Positions 1 through 9,538 of a DNA stretch of 56,921 nt are shown here, piece by piece. The stretch comes from Prevotella sp. (GTDB taxonomy: Bacteria; Bacteroidota; Bacteroidia; Bacteroidales; Bacteroidaceae). Position 1 is the first letter of the stretch, and the number at the start of each line of letters is the position of its first letter. The stretch is taken from contig JAFWQT010000176.1 in the NCBI GenBank assembly GCA_017508965.1, positions 1 through 56,921 on the forward strand. The letters run 5' to 3'. Made by a program: the position numbers and the translations under genes. The notes under the pieces are model-generated. The model was not told the origin of the DNA. It saw nothing but the letters and a program-made list of their open reading frames with translations, and made no database searches.

Positions 1-45
1 AATACCAATTAACTATTTAATATCATTTAACGAGAGAGAGTATTT

Positions 46-3030
46 ATGGAAAAAAGAGTAACTCTGATTTTAGCCTCGCTATTCCTGTTTATAGGGATGG
101 CCATGGCTCAAACGAAAGTTAGCGGTACCGTAGTATCTCATGAAGACGGCCAACCCGTGATAGGTGCCACAGTGCAAGTGCCAGGCACCAACCAGGGAAC
201 CGTTACCGACGTGAATGGTAAGTTCGAACTGTCGATTCCCGAAGGCAAGAGCACCATTCGAGTGACCTACGTGGGCATGGAGCCCGTAGAAGTGACCGCT
301 AGAGGTACAAAAATGCGCATCGAACTCACTAGCGATGCCGAAGCCCTCGACGAGGTGATCGTGGTGGGTTACGGTACGCAGCGCCGCGAGGCCAAGACGG
401 GTTCTATCACCACAGTGAAGGCAAAAGACATTGCCGACATCCCTGCCACTTCGCTCGACAAGATGCTGAGCGGTAAGATGGCTGGTGTGCAGGTGAACCA
501 AAGTTCTGGTCAGCCGGGTTCAAGTTCGCAGATTCGCATCCGTGGTATCAGTTCAATCAATGCCGGCAACGGTCCGCTGTATGTGGTCGATGGTATCCCC
601 ATCATGAGCGGCGACGACCACGAGATGACCAATACCAGTAACCCGATTGCCTCCATCAACCCCGACGACATCGACAACATCACCGTGCTGAAGGATGCTG
701 CTGCAGCTTCAGTGTATGGTAGCCGTGCCGCCAACGGTGTGATTCTGATCACCACCAAGAGCGGTAAGGAAGGCAAGAGCAAGTTCACCGTACGTGCCAA
801 GTATGGTGTTTCCACACTGGCCAACGACAACGACTTCGGCGTGATGACCGGTCAGGAGCTGCTGGAATACCAGCGCCAGGCCATCCGCAATGCCGGCAAG
901 AATCCCGACGATCCCACGGCAGGTGCCAACTACTATCGTCCCTACGAGCTGCTTACGCGCCCGCAGACCAACTGGATGGACCACCTGAGCCGCACCGGCC
1001 GTCTGCAGGAATATGAAATCACCATGAGCGGTGGTTCTTCACGCACGAAATACTACAACTCCCTGTCATACCACGACAACGAGGGTGTGTTCTACGGAGT
1101 CGACTTCAAGCGTATCCAGGCCCGTATCAACGCCGACCACCAGATCAACAAGTATCTGAACACTGGCGTACGTATGAACGTGGGCTATCTCTACGGCGAG
1201 GACGTGCCTATGCAGAGCCTCTACTATTCCAACCCGGCTTTCGCAGGTATCACCATCCTGCCCTGGACTCCTGCCTACAACGAAGACGGAACCCACAACT
1301 CAGCCATCCCCGAGAACTCGAACAGCAACCCTCGCTCTACGGCTGAATACGACGACCAGTGGTCGAAGAAGTACAAGTTCAACGGCAGCTTCTACCTGGA
1401 ATGGAAACCCATCAAGCAGCTGACGCTGAAGACCAACAACGCTGCTGAAATGAGCTTCAACGAGGACCGCCGCTACTGGTCGCTCGAAGCCCACAACTAC
1501 GAGTCGGGCTACCCCGTACTGCAGACCGAGCAGTACCAGTTCCGCGTGCTGACCACGTCGAACACTGCCACCTTCCAGGATCAGTATGGCGAACATAGCG
1601 TGCGCGTGCTGGCCGGTCAGGAAGCCTACCACAAATACTACTGGCTGCAGTATCAGTATGCAACCAACCTGAACGCAGACATCCCCTACGTCAACTCAGG
1701 CAGCCCCGACAGTTACAAAATGGAGTACGACACCTATACCGACACCATGATGTCGTGGTTCGGCATTCTCGACTACAACTATGCATCACGCTACTTCCTG
1801 CAGGCCAGTATCCGTGCCGACGGCAGCTCACTCTTCGGAAAGAACAACCAGTGGGGTACCTTCTGGTCGGTGGGCGGCTCCTGGAACGTGCACAACGAGA
1901 AGTTCATGCAGGACCTCACTTGGCTGAACACCCTGAAGCTGCGCGCCAGCTACGGTGTGAACGGTAACAACAACATCGGCCACTACCTGCAGTACGGTAC
2001 GTACACCTCTTCAGCCTACAACGGCGTGACGGGTCTGCGTCCCTCTACTCCTGCCAACGACGACCTCTCATGGGAGCGCAACTACACCTGGAACGTGGGT
2101 CTCGACTTCCGCTTCCTGAAGCGCTTCTCGGGTAGCATCGATGTCTACAGCCGTAAGACCACCGACATGCTGCTCAGCAAGTCGCAGTCGTCGACCACCG
2201 GTTTCAACTCGGCCATGACCAACATCGGTTCGATGCGCAACAACGGTATCGAGTTCCAGTTCGACGCCGACATCATCGACCAGGGCGACTGGCACTGGAA
2301 TGCCGGATTCAACATCTCCCACAACAAGTCGAAGATTCTGGAACTTTCTGGCGACGAAATGATGGACTACTCAGAGGACAGCCGTCTGAAGCACATCGTC
2401 GGCGAGAGAATGTTCACCTTCTATCTGAAAGACTATGTCGGCGTGAACCCTGTGAACGGTGAGGCCGTATGGCGCACCGAAAGCGGCGAGCTGACCAACG
2501 ACTACAATGCAGCTGCCTACGTGAAGAGCGGCAGCCCCGAACCCACCTATACCGGCGGTATCCACACCACACTGACATGGAAAGACCTCTCGCTGAGCGT
2601 TGTCGGCGAATTCAAGGGCGGCAACAAGGTGCTCATCATCGAGAACCGCTACCTCAGCAGCGACGGTAACCAGATGTCGATGAACCAGCAGAAGGGTCTG
2701 CTGAACTACTGGAAGCAGCCGGGCGACACGGGTGTGAACCCGAAGCCCATCGCCGGTAACTCCACCAACTCCTACAGCTTCTCGTCGAACCGCTTCATCG
2801 AGAAGGGCGACTACTTCCGTATCAAGGACGTCACACTGGCCTACAACGTGCCCGCCAACCTGCTCCGCAAGATCGGTCTCAGCAGTGCCCGCGTATATGC
2901 CAGCGGACTCAACGTCTTCACCTTCCACGACGTGAACTTCTGGGATCCCGAGCGCGGCGTCGACGGCATGGGCTACGGTATCTACCCTGTAACCAAGAGC
3001 TTCGTACTCGGTCTGGATTTGTCTTTCTAA
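46..3030 (+). CDS. SusC/RagA-family TonB-dependent outer-membrane receptor
   Basis: 994 aa. A signal peptide ending near AMAQ is followed by a carboxypeptidase-regulatory-like (CarboxypepD_reg) domain at about residues 24-95, then the SusC signature with VIVVGYGTQRREAKTGSI leading into the plug (LYVVDGIPI, NITVLKDAAAASVYGSRAANGVILITTKSG) and a long beta-barrel ending in aromatic F (LDLSF). The family forms the barrel of an energised importer whose lid is the SusD lipoprotein. It is the first gene of a tight plus-strand run with SusD 30 nt downstream. Because two lipoproteins and two secreted peptidases follow, I infer a peptide or protein-derived substrate, as for RagA, rather than a glycan. 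The promoter lies outside the window; only 45 nt of upstream sequence is visible. Confidence 0.96.
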   Translation: MEKRVTLILASLFLFIGMAMAQTKVSGTVVSHEDGQPVIGATVQVPGTNQGTVTDVNGKFELSIPEGKSTIRVTYVGMEPVEVTARGTKMRIELTSDAEALDEVIVVGYGTQRREAKTGSITTVKAKDIADIPATSLDKMLSGKMAGVQVNQSSGQPGSSSQIRIRGISSINAGNGPLYVVDGIPIMSGDDHEMTNTSNPIASINPDDIDNITVLKDAAAASVYGSRAANGVILITTKSGKEGKSKFTVRAKYGVSTLANDNDFGVMTGQELLEYQRQAIRNAGKNPDDPTAGANYYRPYELLTRPQTNWMDHLSRTGRLQEYEITMSGGSSRTKYYNSLSYHDNEGVFYGVDFKRIQARINADHQINKYLNTGVRMNVGYLYGEDVPMQSLYYSNPAFAGITILPWTPAYNEDGTHNSAIPENSNSNPRSTAEYDDQWSKKYKFNGSFYLEWKPIKQLTLKTNNAAEMSFNEDRRYWSLEAHNYESGYPVLQTEQYQFRVLTTSNTATFQDQYGEHSVRVLAGQEAYHKYYWLQYQYATNLNADIPYVNSGSPDSYKMEYDTYTDTMMSWFGILDYNYASRYFLQASIRADGSSLFGKNNQWGTFWSVGGSWNVHNEKFMQDLTWLNTLKLRASYGVNGNNNIGHYLQYGTYTSSAYNGVTGLRPSTPANDDLSWERNYTWNVGLDFRFLKRFSGSIDVYSRKTTDMLLSKSQSSTTGFNSAMTNIGSMRNNGIEFQFDADIIDQGDWHWNAGFNISHNKSKILELSGDEMMDYSEDSRLKHIVGERMFTFYLKDYVGVNPVNGEAVWRTESGELTNDYNAAAYVKSGSPEPTYTGGIHTTLTWKDLSLSVVGEFKGGNKVLIIENRYLSSDGNQMSMNQQKGLLNYWKQPGDTGVNPKPIAGNSTNSYSFSSNRFIEKGDYFRIKDVTLAYNVPANLLRKIGLSSARVYASGLNVFTFHDVNFWDPERGVDGMGYGIYPVTKSFVLGLDLSF

Positions 3031-3060
3031 ATCAGAAACATCAAAAACAAGGATAAGATT

Positions 3061-4482
3061 ATGAAAAAGATATTATTGGGAATAACGCTTCTGGCAGCCA
3101 TCGGCGTCTTCAGCTCTTGCAAGGACTACCTGGAAGAAGAGCCTGAACTGAAACAGAGCAACGAACTGACATTCTCGAAATTCGAAAGCCTCGACAACGC
3201 CGGTGCTGCACTCTATGGTATGTTCCAGAGCAGTGACTGGTACGACGGCCAATTCATCCTGCAAGGCGAACTGCGCAGCGGCAACGCCAAGAACCCCACA
3301 TCGGTGGCCGGTTCGGGACGCTATCGCGACGACGCAGCATGGAACTACACTGCCAGTGTGACATCTCCGCTCTGGTCGTATGCCTACTATACCATCGCAC
3401 GTGCCTGCAACGTGATCAACAATCTCGAAGGCAAAGCAACGGGCGACATCACCCAGCAACAGGTGAACAACCTGAAGGCCGAGGCACTCTTCATCCGTGC
3501 ACTCTGCCACTTCGACCTCGTCATCACCTACGCTCAGCCCTACACCTCTCAGCCCAACAGCCTGGGTGTTCCCGTGGTGCTCGTCACCGAGAACGGACAG
3601 CCGGCCCGCAACACTGTGGCTGAAGTCTACGACCAGGTGGTGGCCGACCTTACTGAGGCTGAAAGCCTGATGAGCGACAACTACAGCCGCGCCGACGCTG
3701 CCGATGCCAAAGCCGTGGTCAGCAAGGCTGCTATCCAGGGTCTGCTCTCACGCGTATATCTCTACATGGGACAGTGGCAGAAAGCAGCCGACGAAGCCAC
3801 CAAAGTAATCAACAACAAGAAATACTCACTGGCCACTGGCGAAGACTACATCAACATGTATCAGGCTGCCGTGGGCAATTCTTACGGCGAGATCATCTTC
3901 GAAGTCTATGGCTCGAAGAAGAATGAATACTGGGACGACTCGGGCTGGAGCCACCTGCCCTACATCACTGCCGTCGACGGCTATGGTGACGTTTGTGCCA
4001 CATCCGACCTAGTTGACCTCTACGAAGAAGGCGACATTCGCACCAGCCTCTTCTACAAGAACGAGAACGACAACTTCACCTCTAAGTACAAGGGTAAAGC
4101 CGGTGCCGTTCCCTACGAGACCAATGTGCCCATCATCCGCCTCTCTGAGATGTATCTCAACCGTGCCGAAGCCATCATCAACGGTGCCACCGTCAGCGGT
4201 GTGACTGCCGAAAGCGACCTGAAAGCTATCGCTGCTGCCCGCAACGCCACGGCTCCCTCACCGTCTAAGGTGACCGTGCTTCAGGAGCGCCGCAAGGAAC
4301 TTGCCTTCGAAGGCCACTACATCTACGACCTCGCACGCACCCGCACAGACGTTAAACGTTCCGACTACGATGCCACCGAGGCTAACCGCAACATCCCGTT
4401 CCCCGACAAGCGTTGGGCTATGCCTATCCCGAAGCGTGAGATGGATGCTAACCCGAACATGGTTCAGAATGAAGGATTTTAA
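3061..4482 (+). CDS. SusD/RagB-family substrate-binding surface lipoprotein
   Basis: 473 aa. The N-terminus has a lipoprotein signal with lipobox FSSC (cysteine about residue 20). The body has the SusD features: helical TPR-like stretches (ARACNVINNLEG, KAEALFIRALCHFDLV) and the C-terminal RLSEMYLNRAEAI ... LQERRKELAFEGHYIYDLART pattern. SusD proteins cap the SusC barrel and capture the ligand at the cell surface. The gene starts 30 nt after susC and ends 20 nt before the next lipoprotein, so they are almost certainly one transcript. The 473-aa length is in the RagB/SusD range. The substrate cannot be read from the sequence; the peptidases downstream favour peptides. Confidence 0.95.
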   Translation: MKKILLGITLLAAIGVFSSCKDYLEEEPELKQSNELTFSKFESLDNAGAALYGMFQSSDWYDGQFILQGELRSGNAKNPTSVAGSGRYRDDAAWNYTASVTSPLWSYAYYTIARACNVINNLEGKATGDITQQQVNNLKAEALFIRALCHFDLVITYAQPYTSQPNSLGVPVVLVTENGQPARNTVAEVYDQVVADLTEAESLMSDNYSRADAADAKAVVSKAAIQGLLSRVYLYMGQWQKAADEATKVINNKKYSLATGEDYINMYQAAVGNSYGEIIFEVYGSKKNEYWDDSGWSHLPYITAVDGYGDVCATSDLVDLYEEGDIRTSLFYKNENDNFTSKYKGKAGAVPYETNVPIIRLSEMYLNRAEAIINGATVSGVTAESDLKAIAAARNATAPSPSKVTVLQERRKELAFEGHYIYDLARTRTDVKRSDYDATEANRNIPFPDKRWAMPIPKREMDANPNMVQNEGF

Positions 4483-4502
4483 TTAAAAAGCAGATTACGA
4501 TT

Positions 4503-5408
4503 ATGAAAATATTCAAATTAGCATTAGGCATGGCAGCCGCTCTGATGCTGGCTTCCTGCAATATCAACGAATTGCCTGAGTACGACGACTCCAATGCTTT
4601 CGTTGCCTTCACCAGCTCTTCCGTGAACGTAGGCGAGGAAGAAGGCAGCACAGAGGTTGAAGTACTTCTGACCTCTATCGGTGGCATCGAGACGACCGTA
4701 AACTTCGAAGTGGTTCCTGCCGAGACAGCGGGAGCCGTGGAAGGTACGCACTACACGATCGAAGGCAGCAAAACCCTGAAATTCACGAAGGATGCTCCCA
4801 CACAGAGAATCAAGCTGAACATCGTCGACAACGAGACGTTCGACGGCAACGTGAAGTTCAACATCAATCTGACCGATGCCAACGGCGTACAGCTGGGCGC
4901 AAGCAAGACGTGCACCGTGACCATCCAGGACAACGAGCACCCGCTGCTCTTCATCCTTGGCACTTACGTTTCCAAGGCTCCTCTGGTTTCAGCATTCTCC
5001 AGCCGTGGTCAGTGGGATGCCCACGAGATAACCATCGAGCGCGATCCCGATGACATCAGCAAGGTTTGGATAAGCAACCTCGAGCCCTACTTCGCTACAG
5101 CCGGCTTAAAGGCTCCAACCTACAATTATTTCTATGGTATCGTCAACGAAGAAAAGACGGAAATAAGAATACCTTGCTCGCAAGAGACCGGCTACGTAGA
5201 CTCTGACGGCATCGGCATTTCACTCTATGGCTTCGAAGATCCTACAGCCGACAGTGAACCCATGCAGTCTGGCAATATCATCATGAAGATCCAAGACGAC
5301 GGTAAGACGCTCCTCATAGAGAATGCCTTTGGTGTTTGTATGACAAGCGACCTGCAAGGTGGATGGTATAACATCGTCCTCGGCCCGGCTACGTTTACTA
5401 AAAAGTAA
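4503..5408 (+). CDS. surface lipoprotein with Calx-beta-like domain
   Basis: 301 aa. Lipobox LASC gives a mature N-terminal cysteine (about residue 19). Residues about 30-145 read as a Calx-beta-like repeat (VAFTSSSVNVGEEEGSTEVEV, AVEGTHYTI, IKLNIVDNETFDGNVKFNI, CTVTIQDNE); this fold is common in extracellular adhesion and binding proteins. The C-terminal half resembles the unassigned domains of lipoproteins that follow SusCD pairs. It lies 20 nt after susD and 22 nt before the next lipoprotein, so it probably serves as an accessory surface binding protein of this importer. No catalytic motif is visible. Confidence 0.8.
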   Translation: MKIFKLALGMAAALMLASCNINELPEYDDSNAFVAFTSSSVNVGEEEGSTEVEVLLTSIGGIETTVNFEVVPAETAGAVEGTHYTIEGSKTLKFTKDAPTQRIKLNIVDNETFDGNVKFNINLTDANGVQLGASKTCTVTIQDNEHPLLFILGTYVSKAPLVSAFSSRGQWDAHEITIERDPDDISKVWISNLEPYFATAGLKAPTYNYFYGIVNEEKTEIRIPCSQETGYVDSDGIGISLYGFEDPTADSEPMQSGNIIMKIQDDGKTLLIENAFGVCMTSDLQGGWYNIVLGPATFTKK

Positions 5409-5430
5409 TAACGATTAATCAATTACAGAC

Positions 5431-7056
5431 ATGAAGAAGATATTATATAGCTTAATGATGTCGGTTATCGCGCTGACCAGTTGTACAACCTGGGACGACC
5501 CCGTAACCGAGAACTATGGCGATGGACCTTCCATCTCGATCGATCTTCAAGCAGTAGCCCCCACGGACTCAGCGTTCACCATAACGCTGACTCCGGCTGC
5601 GGGAGCAACCTACTACGCCTATATTATTGACGCTAACGACGAGGCTGAAACACTCGACGCTTCGACACTGATAAAGGGCGGATATGGAAACAAAGTAATA
5701 AATGTTTCGGAGACACAGACACTCACCCTCCCTATCACCACGGCTTCTCCTAATACCACTTATCAGGTATATGCAGTAGCCTGCAACGATAAGGGTATTG
5801 TGGGTCCCGTGGCCAACAAGAGTATCAAGACTTCTGATGCCGGCGCACCTTATCCCGTGGATGCTGACACTGATCCCGACAAGAAAACGTTCACTGTAGA
5901 GTTCAGCGAGGCTATCACTCCCGGAGACGGCAAGATCATCGTGGCCTACTATCGGGAATGGGACATCACCAACCCCGTCACCGTGCCCGAGGAAGAACTT
6001 GTGATTACAACCGCAGACAACGTGCTGACGGTTGAAGCCCCGACGACTCCGGCCGGAGCCTTCCTCACCCTGTCGTGGGAAGCAGGAGCTTTCACCGATA
6101 ACTTCGGCAACAAGTGCAGCGCATTCAACAGCGGCCTGAACATGAACACCGGCAGATGGTCGGGCGTGTATTTCCGCAACACCATCGTTCCGTTCGAAGT
6201 GAACGACACGAACATCGTCAGCCCCGAGGACCAAGCCCTTATCACCGAATTCGAGGATTTCGAAGGCAAGATTGAGATGCCGTTCGAGATCTTCCGCAAC
6301 GATGACGCTGTAGAAGACGGAGCTGTGAAGGTAATCTACGTCAACGAAAAGAAGACCACCATCCACAACCTTACACCTGAGCAGTGGAGCGTAAGCGGCA
6401 AAACGCTGACCTTCAGCCTTCCCGTTAAGCCCGATGCAGGCGACATCATCAAGGTTGGACTGGCAGAAGAAGCTATCTTCGACGTATGCGGTAATCCTAA
6501 TAAAGAGTTTATTGCCGACGAGGTTAGCTGGCTGTTCTTTGCTCCTACACTCGACATGATTCTTGGTAAATTCGATGTGAACTATTACTCAGCCTACGAC
6601 GAGGAACCAAAACTCTACAATGGAGGAACCGTAACCATCGAGGAAGATCCCGAAGTGGAGAACGGACTTATCTTCTCCAACCTCCTCGACAATGGTAATA
6701 AGTTCAAGGCTACTTATGATTTGGGAGCTGGCAAAATTTATCTCGAGCCGTACGACCTTGTTGGATTTGACACATACAATGGGGCAAAAATAGGCTTAAT
6801 GCTCTACTGCCAGGATTATGCAGACTTTTTGGAATTCACCATCAATGCCGACGGTACGATTACAACTTCCAACATGGGTTTGGTGGCCTACGACGAAACA
6901 TTAGAGAACCCGCTTGGCTGGTGGGAGAAGATGTCGCTTACCACTCTGACACCTGCTAAAGCCAGTGCAAAGAAAGCTTTGAAAGCTAAGAAAACAAAAG
7001 TAACAAAGAACACTAAAGTGAAGAAAGTGCGTGTAACTAAGAGAATACGTCACTAA
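5431..7056 (+). CDS. surface lipoprotein with Ig-like domains and a lysine-rich tail
   Basis: 541 aa. Lipobox LTSC (cysteine about residue 18). The body contains fibronectin-III/Ig-like segments (PTDSAFTITLTPAAGATYYAY, PNTTYQVYAVACNDKGIVGPV, then two segments of the kind KTFTVEFSEAITPGDGKI resembling Ig-like_5 modules). The last ~35 residues switch to a strongly basic, low-complexity sequence (KKALKAKKTKVTKNTKVKK, VRVTKRIRH) that has no counterpart in the neighbours. It follows the Calx-beta lipoprotein by 22 nt. It probably works with the SusCD pair as a surface binding protein; the cationic tail might bind polyanions or the cell surface. The role is inferred from position only. Confidence 0.75.
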   Translation: MKKILYSLMMSVIALTSCTTWDDPVTENYGDGPSISIDLQAVAPTDSAFTITLTPAAGATYYAYIIDANDEAETLDASTLIKGGYGNKVINVSETQTLTLPITTASPNTTYQVYAVACNDKGIVGPVANKSIKTSDAGAPYPVDADTDPDKKTFTVEFSEAITPGDGKIIVAYYREWDITNPVTVPEEELVITTADNVLTVEAPTTPAGAFLTLSWEAGAFTDNFGNKCSAFNSGLNMNTGRWSGVYFRNTIVPFEVNDTNIVSPEDQALITEFEDFEGKIEMPFEIFRNDDAVEDGAVKVIYVNEKKTTIHNLTPEQWSVSGKTLTFSLPVKPDAGDIIKVGLAEEAIFDVCGNPNKEFIADEVSWLFFAPTLDMILGKFDVNYYSAYDEEPKLYNGGTVTIEEDPEVENGLIFSNLLDNGNKFKATYDLGAGKIYLEPYDLVGFDTYNGAKIGLMLYCQDYADFLEFTINADGTITTSNMGLVAYDETLENPLGWWEKMSLTTLTPAKASAKKALKAKKTKVTKNTKVKKVRVTKRIRH

Positions 7057-7073
7057 TTTTCATTAAAAGAATC

Positions 7074-7123
7074 ATCCCCTTTTTGCCCCACTGTGTCCTC
7101 AGTGAGGCGGAAAGGGGATTTTC
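7074..7123 (+). terminator. long intercistronic hairpin (terminator or attenuator)
   Basis: ATCCCCTTT pairs with AAAGGGGAT (7111-7119) and the inner arm continues with GCC...CACTG against CAGTG...GGC, giving about 20 mostly paired positions with a 6-nt loop, followed by TTTTC. It sits between the second lipoprotein and the C10 peptidase, so it could terminate most transcripts of the binding-protein genes or protect their 3' end. It also overlaps the most upstream in-frame ATG for the peptidase, which argues for the later start at 7141. Confidence 0.6.
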
Positions 7124-7140
7124 ATTCTAAACGAAACGAT

Positions 7141-8718
7141 ATGAAAAAGAAAATCATGGCATTAAGCCTCTGTTTCCTTTCTATGTCATACGCTCAAGCT
7201 GCTGAAGTAACTCCCGCAAAGGCAGCAGCGGTGGCCAAACAGATCATGGCAGAGAAAGTAGAAGGCTTTGCCGATGAGGTGAAAGAAGTGAAAGCCGTCG
7301 GCTTCGAAGGCCAGAAATCCTACTACGTGGTGCAGTTCGCCAAGGGAGGCTGGGCACTGATTTCGGCCGACGACATGTCGTCGCCACTCTTAGGCTACAG
7401 CGGCGAGGGAACCTTCGTGACCGACGGACAGCCTGAGAACATGAAGTACATGCTCGACATCTACAGCCGCCAGATACGCGACCATCGCCGCCTGAACGGC
7501 AGCCGCCACGCCGGATGGACAGCAGCATCACGCCCCACGGGCAACGCTGCCCGCAAGGCTCCGCGGCGCGCCGCCACCAAGGTGGAACCGCTCATCAAGG
7601 TGAACTGGAACCAAAGCGGAACCTATGCCACTTACGTAACACAAGCTACTGAAGCTGGAGTACCTGTGGGCTGCGTGGCCGTGGGCATGGCCCAAGCCAT
7701 GAGCGTTCACCAATACCCCGACCGTCCGCAAGGCTATCATGCCTACGTCTCTGCAAACTACGGCACACTCTATGTTGACTACGACAAAGAAAACGCATAC
7801 AACTGGAATGGAATAATAGCTGGCTCCGAAAGCAGGAAACATGTTGCCAATCTGCTCTGGCATTGCGGTGTTTCGGTAAACATGAACTACGCTCCCGGCG
7901 GCTCTGGAGCTCAGGAAGGTTCCATCCCCGGAGCACTGAAAACCTATTTCAAATATCCTGATGTAGTAAAAGTACATTATCGCGACTCATATCAGGGCAA
8001 CTGGAAACAGCTCATCATTGACGAAATCACGAGCGGACGCGCCGTCATCTACTGCGGTGCCGACCCCGTGAAGAACTATGGCCACTGTTTCAACCTGGAC
8101 GGCTACGACGGCGAGTTCTTCAACGTGAACTGGGGATGGGGCGGAGCCAACAATGGCTACTTCTCGCTCGACGCGCTGCGCGACGCCACGATGGACATGA
8201 ACTACACCAGCGGACAGAGCGCCGTGGTGGATGTGCGCCCGCCGTCGGAGAAGCCCAGCAACCTCTTCCTGTCGAACAAAAGCGTGGGATACAACCAGCC
8301 CGCAGGAACCGTGGTGGGCGATGTGACGGTGGAGAGCGAAGCCACCAATCCCACCTACACCTATAAGGTGATGGGCGAATACAACGTGGTGTTCCACCGC
8401 GAAATGCCCGCTCCGTTTGAGGTTGTAAACGGTCAGTTGGTAACTACCGAAGTGCTCAGCGAAGAGGACTACGGCAGCGAGATAAACATCACCATCACTG
8501 TGACCAACAATCAGAACAAGGCCACACTGACGCGCAACTTCACCATCAAACTGGGCGATGCTTCAGGCATCACCGACGTGAAGGAAGCCAATATGATTAC
8601 CGGCAAGAGCTACTATACGGCTGCCGGAGCACAGCTGAACGAAATGCAGCCGGGCATCAACATCGTACGCAAGCGCATGGCCGACGGCAGCATCAGTACC
8701 GTAAAGATTATCAAATAG
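7141..8718 (+). CDS. C10-family cysteine peptidase (streptopain/interpain-like), T9SS-like tail
   Basis: 525 aa from this start, which directly precedes a signal peptide (cleavage near AQA); an upstream in-frame ATG at 7093 lies inside a hairpin and is rejected. Residues about 22-140 form a Spi-type propeptide (KSYYVVQFAKGGWALISADD, PLLGYSGEGTF). The catalytic cysteine is C178 in VGCVAVGMAQAM and the histidine H315 in NYGHCFNLDGYD, followed by FNVNWGWGGANNGYF. The C-terminus (ITDVKE...GINIVRKRMADGSISTVKIIK, shown in part) resembles a T9SS sorting domain, so the enzyme is probably exported across the outer membrane. C10 enzymes cleave host or dietary proteins and activate themselves by removing the propeptide. 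Its position after SusCD suggests it generates peptides for that importer. Confidence 0.93.
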   Translation: MKKKIMALSLCFLSMSYAQAAEVTPAKAAAVAKQIMAEKVEGFADEVKEVKAVGFEGQKSYYVVQFAKGGWALISADDMSSPLLGYSGEGTFVTDGQPENMKYMLDIYSRQIRDHRRLNGSRHAGWTAASRPTGNAARKAPRRAATKVEPLIKVNWNQSGTYATYVTQATEAGVPVGCVAVGMAQAMSVHQYPDRPQGYHAYVSANYGTLYVDYDKENAYNWNGIIAGSESRKHVANLLWHCGVSVNMNYAPGGSGAQEGSIPGALKTYFKYPDVVKVHYRDSYQGNWKQLIIDEITSGRAVIYCGADPVKNYGHCFNLDGYDGEFFNVNWGWGGANNGYFSLDALRDATMDMNYTSGQSAVVDVRPPSEKPSNLFLSNKSVGYNQPAGTVVGDVTVESEATNPTYTYKVMGEYNVVFHREMPAPFEVVNGQLVTTEVLSEEDYGSEINITITVTNNQNKATLTRNFTIKLGDASGITDVKEANMITGKSYYTAAGAQLNEMQPGINIVRKRMADGSISTVKIIK

Positions 8719-8730
8719 TAGCATCTGAAT

Positions 8731-9396
8731 ATGAAGAAGTTATTATCTTTTATCATCATGGCCCTGTTCACGCTATCGGCTTCTGCCCAGTATGAACCCA
8801 ATACCAAGTGGCCCTACGTCTATGAGAATTTCACCGACGGAACCATCTATTTCGACGGTAACAAGAAGTCGGTTGCCAAGCTGAACATCCACCTGCTGGG
8901 CAACGTGCTCCACTACATCTCGCCCGAAGGGAAAATCTTCCAGAGCACCGACAACGGAGTGGTGCGCGTGGAAATCGGCAGCGACGTATATCTATTCTGC
9001 GGCAAGCGGATGATGAAGCTCTGCGCCTCGAAAGGCGACGATGCACTGCTGTTGCTGGAAAAAGGCGACTTCGACTCGCTGGTGGAAGGAACGGGTGCCT
9101 ACGGTTCGAGCCTGAATTCATCGGCTGCCCGCGACCTTTCGTCGCTCGACCTCGGCGGACTGGATAAGCCCGAGCTGGGCCGCATGCTACAAGAGAAAAA
9201 CGACGGCAGCATCATTTCCATCAGGCCTGAATATTATTTCGTCATCAACGGTGAGCAAGTAGAAGCCACCAAGAAAGGACTCGACAAGTATTTCAAGGAC
9301 AGCAAGGCCGACGAATGGAAAGCATTCCAGAAGGCCAACAAGATTAAATGGAAGGATGCCGAAAGTCTGGCTAAGATTCTCGACTTCATCCAGTAA
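8731..9396 (+). CDS. exported protein of unknown function
   Basis: 221 aa, starting 12 nt after the C10 peptidase. A signal peptide ends near ASAQ. The mature part begins with a beta-rich stretch (WPYVYENFTDGTIYFDGNK, LNIHLLGNVLHYISPEGKI) and ends in a helical, lysine-rich part (KKGLDKYFKDSKADEWKAFQKA). No catalytic motif was recognised. Its place between two secreted peptidases suggests an accessory or inhibitor-like periplasmic role, but nothing in the sequence demonstrates this. Confidence 0.8.
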   Translation: MKKLLSFIIMALFTLSASAQYEPNTKWPYVYENFTDGTIYFDGNKKSVAKLNIHLLGNVLHYISPEGKIFQSTDNGVVRVEIGSDVYLFCGKRMMKLCASKGDDALLLLEKGDFDSLVEGTGAYGSSLNSSAARDLSSLDLGGLDKPELGRMLQEKNDGSIISIRPEYYFVINGEQVEATKKGLDKYFKDSKADEWKAFQKANKIKWKDAESLAKILDFIQ

Positions 9397-9410
9397 ATCG
9401 TATAAGAAAA

Positions 9411-9508
9411 GACCCACCCCCAACCCCTCCCTATATGGAGGGGAGTAGATAGCGAAAAAACGCCAACGTACTCCCCGCCCCTCAAGGGGAGGGGTTAGGG
9501 GTGGGGTC
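9411..9508. repeat. inverted GACCCC...GGGGTC intergenic repeat element
   Basis: Left arm 9411-9431 (GACCCACCCCCAACCCCTCC) and right arm 9487-9508 are near-perfect inverted copies about 55 nt apart; each arm also has its own small CCCTCC/GGAGGG palindrome. The element belongs to the C/G-run repeat family also found at 13975-14008, 23103-23128, 38178-38214 and 38645-38679. It fills most of the gap before the M6 peptidase and may terminate or attenuate the upstream transcript. Confidence 0.8.
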
Positions 9509-9538
9509 TGTAACGTTAGTTATCAGCCAATATTAAGA

